Assembly (NCBI GenBank): GCA_035601815.1
Contig: DATNNN010000005.1
Span: 1 to 10,122, forward strand
Length of the DNA: 10,122 bases
Origin: DATNNN01 sp035601815
Lineage (GTDB): Bacteria > Pseudomonadota > Alphaproteobacteria > Rhizobiales > Xanthobacteraceae
Direction of reading: 5' to 3'
How positions within the stretch are numbered: the stretch's first letter is position 1; every line of letters starts with the position of its first letter. Below the pieces are notes generated by a model. It did not search any database. It was not told the origin of the DNA and saw only the letters and a list, made by a program, of their open reading frames with translations. Below, piece after piece: positions 1-8,478 of this stretch. The translations under genes were made by a program, and so were the position numbers.

Positions 1-521
1 CCGGTCGCGGCACCGTCGTCACCGGCCGCGTCGAGCGCGGCATCGTCAAGGTGGGCGACGAGGTGGAGATCGTGGGCCTCAAGGACACCCAGAAGACCAC
101 GGTCACGGGTGTGGAGATGTTCCGCAAGCTCCTCGACCAGGGGCAGGCGGGGGACAACGTGGGCGTTCTGCTCCGCGGCACCAAGCGCGAGGAGGTGGAG
201 CGCGGGCAGGTGGTATGCAAGCCGGGTAGCGTCAAGCCGCACACGAAGTTCACGGCGGAGGCCTATATCCTCACCAAGGAGGAGGGCGGCCGCCACACGC
301 CGTTCTTCACCAACTATCGACCGCAGTTTTATTTCCGCACCACCGACGTGACCGGTATTGTCGAGCTGCCCTCGGGCACGGAGATGGTGATGCCCGGCGA
401 CAACGTGTCGATGACGGTGTCGCTGATCGTGCCGATCGCCATGGAGGAGAAGCTGCGCTTCGCCATCCGTGAAGGCGGCAAGACCGTCGGCGCCGGCGTC
501 GTCGCCAAGATCATCGAGTAG
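1..521 (+). CDS. tuf: Elongation factor Tu, 3' part (5' end outside window)
   Basis: EF-Tu is the cytoplasmic GTPase that carries aminoacyl-tRNA to the ribosomal A site. The reading frame is already open at the window edge (first full codon at 3) and ends with TAG at 519-521, leaving 172 residues, a little under half of a protein of about 396. The fragment lacks the GTP-binding G domain. It begins inside domain II (GRGTVVTGRVERG) and runs through domain III, with the conserved GGRHTPFF, YRPQFYFRTTDVTG, EMVMPGDNV and LRFAIREGGKTVGAGVVAKI blocks. Nothing in it looks damaged. Its place directly before tRNA-Trp, secE and nusG matches the tufB-type locus; many alphaproteobacteria carry a second copy in the str operon, which cannot be seen here. 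Confidence 0.98.
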   Translation, partial: GRGTVVTGRVERGIVKVGDEVEIVGLKDTQKTTVTGVEMFRKLLDQGQAGDNVGVLLRGTKREEVERGQVVCKPGSVKPHTKFTAEAYILTKEEGGRHTPFFTNYRPQFYFRTTDVTGIVELPSGTEMVMPGDNVSMTVSLIVPIAMEEKLRFAIREGGKTVGAGVVAKIIE

Positions 522-780
522 CGGCTGAAAAGTAGCCGGCAAGGCGTTGTCCGGCGGAGATTTCGCCCTATATAGCGGGCCTGCCGAGCGCGCTTACCCC
601 TACGATAGGGTTCCAAGAATCGCCGCGGTCCCGGTCGTCGGGTTCGCGGTGTTGGTGGAAACGGCTTGAGAAGTAAGGCTTTGCCGGCCCTGCCGGGGCT
701 TGCATTGGCCGCCTCATTCCTGCATTAACAGGGCCGCGGCGGGCCCCTGAGGCCTTTTGGGCCGCCGTTTCCGCTTTCGG
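522..780 (+). other. tuf to tRNA-Trp spacer
   Basis: This 259-nt spacer has no credible gene. After the tuf stop there is only a weak 5-bp hairpin (522-526 with 534-538, loop GAAAAGT) without a T tract, so no intrinsic terminator for tuf is visible. A promoter-like pair lies at 547-574. A small hairpin CCCTA-CGA-TAGGG occupies 598-610. The last 50 bases before the tRNA are very GC-rich, with competing short pairings such as GGGCC (731-735) with a later GGCCC. These could be part of the tRNA 5' leader removed by RNase P, but no single fold stands out. Confidence 0.6.
547..574 (+). promoter_or_regulatory. Candidate sigma-70-type promoter for tRNA-Trp / secE-nusG
   Basis: TTGTCC (547-552) and TATATA (569-574) are 16 nt apart. 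Each matches the TTGACA/TATAAT consensus at 4 of 6 positions, and the -10 is followed by the GC-rich AGCGGGCC context often seen at alphaproteobacterial housekeeping promoters. Transcription would start near 581-583, about 200 nt before the tRNA. A weaker alternative, TTGCAT (700-705) and CATTAA (723-728) with 17 nt between, would start nearer the tRNA. The call rests on motif reading only. Confidence 0.42.
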
Positions 781-857
781 AGGAGTGTAGCTCAATCGGC
801 TAGAGCACCGGTCTCCAAAACCGGGGGTTGGGGGTTCGAGTCCCTCCACTCCTGCCA
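781..857 (+). tRNA. tRNA-Trp (anticodon CCA)
   Basis: The full cloverleaf can be drawn. The acceptor stem is 781-787 with 847-853, seven Watson-Crick pairs. The D stem is GCTC 790-793 with GAGC 803-806. The anticodon stem is 808-812 with 820-824, and its seven-base loop CTCCAAA places anticodon CCA at 815-817. The variable loop is 825-829. The T stem is 830-834 with 842-846, including one G-U pair, around loop TTCGAGT. Position 854 is the discriminator G, and the terminal CCA is encoded at 855-857. The anticodon reads UGG, tryptophan. The gene lies between tuf and secE and is probably co-transcribed with secE, then freed by RNase P and 3' processing. The encoded CCA and the following bases form a 14-bp palindrome (854-867). 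Confidence 0.97.
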
Positions 858-960
858 CGCGCGTGGCAGGCGGAGGGAGGCTCCCGGCGAGACGGCAGCC
901 GAGCGGCGGTTCACGTAAGCACGGGCAGGCGCGATCCGCTCGGTCGATTTCGGAAGGACG

Positions 961-1158
961 ATGGCGAAATTCAATCCGTTTCAATTCCTGCAAGAGGTGC
1001 GCGCCGAGACGGCCAAAGTCACGTGGCCGTCGCGGCGCGAGACGTTGGTCACCACCGGCATGGTGTTCGTGTTCGTGACGCTCGCCACCATCTTCTTCTT
1101 CATCGTCGACCAGGTGATCCGCGTCGGGTTGACGGCGTTTCTCAATCTACTGCGCTGA
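961..1158 (+). CDS. secE: Preprotein translocase subunit SecE
   Basis: SecE is the small essential subunit that clamps SecY in the SecYEG channel of the inner membrane. The protein has 65 residues, the usual short single-span form of alphaproteobacteria (E. coli SecE has three spans). Residues 1-28 form a cytoplasmic amphipathic region with the family motif VTWPSRRET at about 20-28. Residues of roughly 32-54 form one hydrophobic membrane helix (GMVFVFVTLATIFFFIVDQV) with an Asp near its end. The ATG at 961 follows GGAAGG at 952-957 and gives the expected N-terminus MAKFNPFQFLQEVRAE. nusG begins 12 nt after the TGA stop, so the two are likely translated from one message. The 103-nt gap upstream, to the tRNA, holds an 8-bp inverted repeat. 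Confidence 0.97.
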   Translation: MAKFNPFQFLQEVRAETAKVTWPSRRETLVTTGMVFVFVTLATIFFFIVDQVIRVGLTAFLNLLR

Positions 1159-1162
1159 AGGA
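1158..1162 (+). promoter_or_regulatory. Ribosome binding site that fixes the TTG start of nusG
   Basis: AAGGA overlaps the last base of the secE stop codon and lies 8 nt before TTG at 1171. There is no in-frame ATG that would keep the conserved N-terminus AKRWYIVHAYSNFEKK, so TTG is taken as the start. The overlap with the secE stop suggests translational coupling. Confidence 0.75.
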
Positions 1163-1170
1163 ACGGGGTC

Positions 1171-1701
1171 TTGGCCAAGCGCTGGTACATCGTGCACGCC
1201 TACTCGAACTTCGAGAAGAAGGTCGCGGAGTCGATCCGCGAGCAGGCGCAGGCGCGCGGCTTCAGCGATCTGTTCGAGGAGATTCTGGTTCCGACCGAGA
1301 AGGTCGTGGAAGTGAAGCGCGGGCAGAAGCGCGACGCCGAGCGCAAGTTCTTCCCAGGCTACGTGCTGGTGAAGGTCGACCTCACCGACGAGGCGTATCA
1401 CCTGATCAAGAACACGCCAAAGGTGACGGGCTTCCTCGGCGCCGACAAGAAGCCGATGCCGATCAAGGACGCGGAAGCAAGCCGCATCCTGCATCAGGTC
1501 CAGGAAGGGATCGAACGGCCGAAGCCCTCGATCACCTTCGAGGTGGGCGAGAACGTGCGCGTTTCCGACGGCCCGTTCGCGTCGTTCAACGGCGTGGTGG
1601 AAGAAGTGGACGAAGACCGCTCGCGGCTCAAGGTAGCGGTGTCGATCTTCGGACGCGCGACCCCGGTCGAGCTCGAGTTCGGCCAGGTCGAAAAAGGCTG
1701 A
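1171..1701 (+). CDS. nusG: Transcription termination/antitermination factor NusG
   Basis: NusG binds the RNA polymerase clamp, raises processivity, and through its C-terminal domain contacts either Rho or ribosomal protein S10. The product has 176 residues, close to the 181 of E. coli. The NGN domain occupies about 1-115, with RWYIVHAYSNFEKKVAESI at the start and the FFPGYVLVKVDL signature near 67-78. The KOW domain is about 123-176 (VGENVRVSDGPFASFNGVV then SIFGRATPVELEF). F160 in SIFGRATP corresponds to E. coli F165, the residue used for Rho and S10 contact, so both functions appear intact. The start codon is TTG, and the stop is TGA at 1699-1701. The gene lies between secE and the L11 operon, its standard place. 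Confidence 0.98.
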   Translation: MAKRWYIVHAYSNFEKKVAESIREQAQARGFSDLFEEILVPTEKVVEVKRGQKRDAERKFFPGYVLVKVDLTDEAYHLIKNTPKVTGFLGADKKPMPIKDAEASRILHQVQEGIERPKPSITFEVGENVRVSDGPFASFNGVVEEVDEDRSRLKVAVSIFGRATPVELEFGQVEKG

Positions 1702-1750
1702 TTGTGGGAGGCTAGAGGCGCCCGCCAAGGCGTCTTCAGCCGTACCACGA
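1702..1750 (+). promoter_or_regulatory. L1-binding leader hairpin of the rplK-rplA unit
   Basis: The start of the nusG-rplK spacer folds into one long hairpin. GTGG (1704-1707) pairs with CCAC (1745-1748), then an asymmetric internal loop (GA against GTA), GGCT (1710-1713) with AGCC (1738-1741), an A/C mismatch, and GAGGCGCC (1715-1722) with GGCGTCTT (1729-1736), closed by CGCCAA. From memory, the 5' strand GTGGGAGGCT is identical to the L1 site of E. coli 23S rRNA, and the 3' strand AGCCG...TACCAC keeps the ends of the matching rRNA strand with its middle removed. In E. coli, L1 represses rplKA by binding such a mimic. The position, just ahead of rplK, fits. A second small hairpin (ACCGG 1758-1762 with CCGGT 1769-1773) precedes the rplK ribosome binding site. 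Confidence 0.8.
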
Positions 1751-1789
1751 ACCCGGAACCGGAATCATCCGGTCCGCAGGGAGTAAGAG

Positions 1790-2218
1790 ATGGCGAAGAA
1801 GGTAACCGGTTTCTTGAAGCTGCAGGTGCCAGCGGGCGCCGCCAACCCGGCGCCGCCGATCGGGCCCGCGCTCGGCCAGCGCGGCCTCAACATCATGGAG
1901 TTCTGCAAGCAGTTCAACGCGCAGACGCAGAAGATGGAGAAGGGGATGCCGATCCCCGTCACCATCACTATCTATCAGGACCGCTCGTTCAGCTTCGAGA
2001 TGCGCACCCCGCCGGTTTCCTTCTTCCTCAAGAAGGCGGCGAAGATCGAGACCGGCGCCAAGACGCCCGGCCGCGATCCGGTCGGCTCGGTGTCGAAGGC
2101 GCAGGTCAAGGAGATCGCGCAGCAGAAGATGAAGGATCTCAATTGCGACACCGTCGACGCCGCGATGAGGATGATCGAAGGATCGGCGCGCTCCATGGGC
2201 ATCGAGGTGAGGGAATAG
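1790..2218 (+). CDS. rplK: 50S ribosomal protein L11
   Basis: L11 binds the GTPase-associated region of 23S rRNA at the base of the L7/L12 stalk and takes part in factor-dependent steps and RelA activation. The 142 residues equal the E. coli length. The N-terminal domain carries KLQVPAGAANPAPPIGPALG with the proline pair at 22-23 known from thiostrepton resistance work, then GLNIMEFCKQFNAQT. The C-terminal rRNA-binding domain has TPPVSFFLKKAAKIETG and ends IEGSARSMGIEVRE. The ATG follows AGGGAG at 1778-1783 with 6 nt between. The stop TAG (2216-2218) is 2 nt from rplA, which indicates tight coupling. Confidence 0.99.
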   Translation: MAKKVTGFLKLQVPAGAANPAPPIGPALGQRGLNIMEFCKQFNAQTQKMEKGMPIPVTITIYQDRSFSFEMRTPPVSFFLKKAAKIETGAKTPGRDPVGSVSKAQVKEIAQQKMKDLNCDTVDAAMRMIEGSARSMGIEVRE

Positions 2219-2220
2219 CC

Positions 2221-2919
2221 ATGACTCACCCCGGCAAGCGTATCCGCCAGGCCCGCGAGGGTGTCGACCAAGTCAAGCTCTACCCGCTGAACGAGGCGGT
2301 GCAGCTCATCAAAGAGCGCGCCAAGGCCAAGTTCGACGAGACGATCGAGGTGGCGATGAACCTCGGCGTCGATCCGAAGCACTCGGACCAGCAGGTGCGC
2401 GGCGTGGTCAACCTGCCGAACGGCTCCGGCCGCTCGGCGCGCGTCGCCGTGTTCGCCAAGGGCGCCAAAGCCGACGAGGCTAGAGCCGCCGGCGCCGACG
2501 TCGTGGGCGCCGAGGATCTGGTGGAGAAGGTGACGGCGGGTGACATCGACTTCGACCGCTGCATCGCGACACCCGACATGATGCCGCTCGTGGGCCGGCT
2601 CGGTAAGGTGCTCGGTCCGCGCGGGCTCATGCCCAACCCGAAAGTGGGCACCGTGACCAACGATCTTCTTGCCGCAATCAAGGCGCAGAAGGGCGGGGCC
2701 GTGGAATTCCGAGTCGAGAAAGCCGGCATCGTGCAGGCCGGCGTGGGCAAGGCGTCGTTCAGTGCCGAGCAGCTGGCGCAGAACATCCGCGCGTTCGCGG
2801 ACGCCGTCGCCAAGTCTAAACCGCAAGGCGTCAAAGGCTCCTTCATCAAGCGGGTCGCGATCTCGTCGACCATGGGGCCGGGCGTCCGCATCGAGCCGTC
2901 GAGCCTGTTCGGCGGTTAA
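2221..2919 (+). CDS. rplA: 50S ribosomal protein L1
   Basis: L1 forms the mobile stalk that helps deacylated tRNA leave the E site, and in many bacteria it also represses translation of its own rplKA message. The product has 232 residues, the usual bacterial length. The family signature region TPDMMPLVGRLGKVLGPRGL starts at residue 117 and continues MPNPKVGTV. The end, SSTMGPGVRIEPSSLFG, is typical. The frame stays open far upstream (to 1702), but the ATG at 2221 follows GAGGGA at 2209-2214 and gives the conserved start MTHPGKRIRQARE, so the upstream extension is not coding. The stop is TAA at 2917-2919. The L1 target hairpin lies before rplK. Confidence 0.99.
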   Translation: MTHPGKRIRQAREGVDQVKLYPLNEAVQLIKERAKAKFDETIEVAMNLGVDPKHSDQQVRGVVNLPNGSGRSARVAVFAKGAKADEARAAGADVVGAEDLVEKVTAGDIDFDRCIATPDMMPLVGRLGKVLGPRGLMPNPKVGTVTNDLLAAIKAQKGGAVEFRVEKAGIVQAGVGKASFSAEQLAQNIRAFADAVAKSKPQGVKGSFIKRVAISSTMGPGVRIEPSSLFGG

Positions 2920-2980
2920 GCGAATTCGTCCGGGGGTTCGCTCCCGGGCGTGTGGCCGGAAGAAGTTCTTCCGGCAAGTC

Positions 2981-3042
2981 CTGTCCGAGACTGCCGGCGC
3001 TCCCGTGAGGGAGCTTAATCCGAGAAGGGCCAGCACAGACGG
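2981..3042 (+). promoter_or_regulatory. Probable L10(L12)4-binding leader element
   Basis: An outer helix CTGTC (2981-2985) with GACGG (3038-3042) encloses an unpaired purine-rich junction (CGAGA against CACA) that could be a kink-turn. Next come CTGCC (2991-2995) with GGCCAG (3028-3033, one bulge), and a terminal hairpin GCTCCC-GTGA-GGGAGC (2999-3014) followed by TTAAT (3015-3019). As I recall the E. coli rplJ leader, it has the same order: a GNRA-capped stem followed by TTAAT, and flanking GTCC-AGAC and AGACGG segments. In E. coli, free L10-L12 complex binds here and lowers rplJL translation. The assignment is by pattern; the exact kink-turn pairs are not settled. Confidence 0.68.
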
Positions 3043-3047
3043 GGAAG

Positions 3048-3081
3048 ACCGATTTCGAGGTGCCAGCACCTCTCGATCGGT
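3048..3081 (+). promoter_or_regulatory. Leader hairpin that could alternate with masking of the rplJ start
   Basis: ACCGAT (3048-3053) pairs with ATCGGT (3076-3081), and GAGGTG (3057-3062) pairs with CACCTC (3067-3072), with a small internal loop and a CCAG loop. The 3' arm of this hairpin also complements the rplJ ribosome binding region: CTCTC (3070-3074) with GAGAG (3214-3218), and CGGTT (3078-3082) with AACCG (3207-3211). The two pairings exclude each other. Confidence 0.5.
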
Positions 3082-3210
3082 TCGAACCAAAGGCCTTGGG
3101 TCGCCCAAGGGGACAGGGCATCGAGCGTCGATCCGCTCCTGCCCTTAAAGGCAGAAGGCGGGCCGGCAGATGCAACCGGCCGTCCGGCTCATAGAGCCGG
3201 ATCGCCAACC

Positions 3211-3218
3211 GGAGAGAG
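3211..3218 (+). promoter_or_regulatory. Ribosome binding site of rplJ (GTG start)
   Basis: GGAGAGAG, with GGAG at 3211-3214, lies 8 nt before GTG at 3223. It supports the GTG start, which gives the N-terminus (M)DRAEKQEQ usual for alphaproteobacterial L10. Confidence 0.8.
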
Positions 3219-3222
3219 AAGC

Positions 3223-3741
3223 GTGGACCGAGCGGAGAAGCAGGAGCAGATCACGGCGCTCAACGGCGTGTTCAAGCGCGCCGCTGCCGTCGTGGTGGCT
3301 CACTACGCCGGGCTCACCGTCGCGCAGATGTCGACCTTGCGTCGGCAGATGAAGGCGAAGGGTGCCGGCGTCAAAGTCGCGAAGAACCGCCTCGCCAAGA
3401 AGGCTCTCGAAGGCACGGATGCCGCACACGTCGCGTCCCTGCTCAAGGGACCGACGGTGATCGCCTACTCGGGCGATCCGGTGTCGGCACCGAAGGTCGC
3501 CGTCGACTTCGCCAAGGGGCACGAGAAATTCGTGATCCTCGGCGGCGCGATGGGAAAGACCGCCCTGAACGTCGATGCGGTGAAGGCGCTCGCTGCGCTT
3601 CCCTCGCTCGACGAGCTGCGGGCCAAGATCGCCGGGCTCCTCGTTGCCCCGGCGACCAAGGTCGCGCGGGTGATCAACGCGCCGGCGGCGAAGCTTGCGC
3701 GGGTGTTCGGGGCCTATGGCCAGAAGAGCGAGGCCGTCTGA
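3223..3741 (+). CDS. rplJ: 50S ribosomal protein L10
   Basis: L10 anchors the L7/L12 dimers to the 23S rRNA GTPase centre, forming the stalk that recruits translation factors. The product has 172 residues (165 in E. coli). The N-terminal rRNA-binding domain, about 1-130, contains VVVAHYAGLTVAQMSTLRR, KVAKNRLAKKAL and LLKGPTVIAYS. The last 45 residues (from SLDELRAKIAGLL) form the long Ala-rich helix that holds L7/L12 dimers; how many cannot be told from sequence alone. The start is GTG at 3223 and the stop TGA at 3739-3741. rplL begins 48 nt later. Expression is probably under L10-L12 feedback through the long leader. Confidence 0.98.
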   Translation: MDRAEKQEQITALNGVFKRAAAVVVAHYAGLTVAQMSTLRRQMKAKGAGVKVAKNRLAKKALEGTDAAHVASLLKGPTVIAYSGDPVSAPKVAVDFAKGHEKFVILGGAMGKTALNVDAVKALAALPSLDELRAKIAGLLVAPATKVARVINAPAAKLARVFGAYGQKSEAV

Positions 3742-3779
3742 GGCGGTTCCCGCAATCGATTGATGGTTCGAACCGAAAC

Positions 3780-3783
3780 GGAG
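3780..3783 (+). promoter_or_regulatory. Ribosome binding site that fixes the rplL start
   Basis: GGAG lies 6 nt before ATG at 3790. An in-frame ATG also exists at 3763, but it has no ribosome binding site and would add nine residues (MVRTETETK) not found in L7/L12 proteins. Confidence 0.75.
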
Positions 3784-3789
3784 ACGAAA

Positions 3790-4161
3790 ATGGCAGACCT
3801 GAACAAGATCGTGGAAGAGCTCTCCAAGCTCACGGTGCTGGAAGCCGGCGAGTTGGCAAAGCTCCTGGAAGAGAAGTGGGGCGTCTCGGCGGCGGCCGCG
3901 GTTGCGGTCGCCGGACCGGGCGCCGGTGCCGCGGCGCCGGTCGAGGAAAAGACGGAGTTCACCGTCGTCCTCCAGGTGGTCGGCGACAAGAAGATCGAGG
4001 TCATCAAGGAGGTCCGGGCGATCACCGGCCTCGGCCTCAAGGAAGCGAAGGACCTCGTCGAGGGCGCGCCCAAGAACGTCAAGGAAAGCGTGAACAAGGA
4101 CGAGGCCGGCAAGATCAAGGCGCAGCTTGAGAAAGTGGGCGCGAAGGTCGAGTTGAAGTGA
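3790..4161 (+). CDS. rplL: 50S ribosomal protein L7/L12
   Basis: L7/L12 is the multicopy stalk protein whose C-terminal domains contact EF-Tu, EF-G, IF2 and release factors. The product has 123 residues. Residues 1-32 form the dimerization and L10-binding domain (ADLNKIVEELSKLTVLEAGEL). Residues 33-52 are an Ala/Gly/Pro/Val-rich hinge. Residues 54-123 form the globular factor-binding domain, with KKIEVIKEVRAITGLGLKEA at 67-86 carrying the contact surface. The stop is TGA at 4159-4161. L7/L12 is needed in several copies per ribosome; the strong ribosome binding site and the hairpin after the gene could favour its yield over rpoB, but that is inference. Confidence 0.99.
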   Translation: MADLNKIVEELSKLTVLEAGELAKLLEEKWGVSAAAAVAVAGPGAGAAAPVEEKTEFTVVLQVVGDKKIEVIKEVRAITGLGLKEAKDLVEGAPKNVKESVNKDEAGKIKAQLEKVGAKVELK

Positions 4162-4173
4162 CGTTGTGACGGA

Positions 4174-4213
4174 ATGACGAGCGGCGCCGCGTTTTGATGG
4201 CGCCGCCCGTCAT
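4174..4213 (+). promoter_or_regulatory. Strong hairpin in the rplL-rpoB spacer (processing or attenuation site)
   Basis: ATGACG (4174-4179) pairs with CGTCAT (4208-4213), then an A/C mismatch, then GCGGCGCC (4181-4188) with GGCGCCGC (4199-4206). This gives 14 pairs around a 10-nt loop that contains TTTT. The T run is in the loop and not after the stem, so it is not a standard terminator. In E. coli the matching spacer holds a partial terminator and an RNase III site that lower rpoB relative to rplL. A similar role is likely here, but which one cannot be decided from sequence. Confidence 0.65.
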
Positions 4214-4243
4214 GCCCGCATTGGTGGGCGAACAGATACGAAA

Positions 4244-4262
4244 GGCGAACGGTCGGTTCGCC
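4244..4262 (+). promoter_or_regulatory. Hairpin before the rpoB ribosome binding site
   Basis: GGCGAAC (4244-4250) pairs with GTTCGCC (4256-4262) around loop GGTCG. A second copy of GGCGAAC at 4227-4233 could pair with the same 3' arm. The hairpin ends 10 nt before GAGGA (4273-4277), the likely rpoB ribosome binding site. Confidence 0.45.
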
Positions 4263-4281
4263 AGGATGAAACGAGGACGAG

Positions 4282-8412
<4,131 letters not shown>

Positions 8413-8434
8413 GCGCGTTTTGATCCCATTCTAC

Positions 8435-8462
8435 CCGGCGGAGCGGCAACGCTCCTCGCCGG
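8435..8462 (+). promoter_or_regulatory. rpoB-rpoC spacer hairpin with GCAA loop
   Basis: CCGGCG (8435-8440) pairs with CGCCGG (8457-8462), and GAGCG (8441-8445) pairs with CGCTC (8450-8454) around a GCAA tetraloop, with a CT bulge on the 3' side. It ends 5 nt before AGGAGA (8468-8473), the rpoC ribosome binding site. There is no T run after it, so termination is unlikely. Control of rpoC translation or message stability is possible. Confidence 0.55.
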
Positions 8463-8478
8463 ACCGCAGGAGAAGCGA

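Larger units (their letters stand above)
2920..3222 (+). promoter_or_regulatory. rplA-rplJ spacer: structured rplJ leader
   Basis: These 303 nt contain no gene but at least eight hairpins. They are 2927-2950 (10 pairs, TTCG loop), 2955-2975 (nine or ten pairs), 2999-3014 (GTGA loop), 3048-3081, 3094-3110 (CCTTGGG with CCCAAGG, loop TCG), 3115-3145 (AGGGCA with TGCCCT, then GAGCG with CGCTC), 3161-3181 (GGCCGG with CCGGCC) and 3183-3201 (TCCGGCTC with GAGCCGGA, loop ATA). None has a following T run, so no intrinsic terminator is supported. The 2981-3042 part resembles the L10(L12)4 target, and a later part could pair with the rplJ ribosome binding site. I saw no convincing promoter here, although E. 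coli has one upstream of rplJ. Confidence 0.75.

Noticed and set aside
522..538. Possible terminator after tuf.
   Set aside because: Only five pairs form and no T run follows.
700..728. Second promoter-like pair TTGCAT / CATTAA upstream of the tRNA.
   Set aside because: Each hexamer matches consensus at only 3 of 6 positions, weaker than the candidate at 547-574.
899..943. Inverted repeat CCGAGCGG (899-906) with CCGCTCGG (936-943) between tRNA-Trp and secE.
   Set aside because: The loop is 29 nt and the arms are GC-only in a GC-rich spacer; without conservation data a function is not supported.
792..974. Minus-strand frame containing EWRDSNPQPPVLETGALAD.
   Set aside because: Another well-known spurious translation of antisense tRNA sequence.
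568..993. Minus-strand frame containing GVEGLEPPTPGFGDRCSS.
   Set aside because: This is the familiar false protein produced by translating the antisense strand of a tRNA gene; it covers tRNA-Trp.
1702..2220. Upstream in-frame extension of rplA giving a 405-residue product.
   Set aside because: It overlaps all of rplK in another frame. The ATG at 2221 has a ribosome binding site and the conserved L1 N-terminus.
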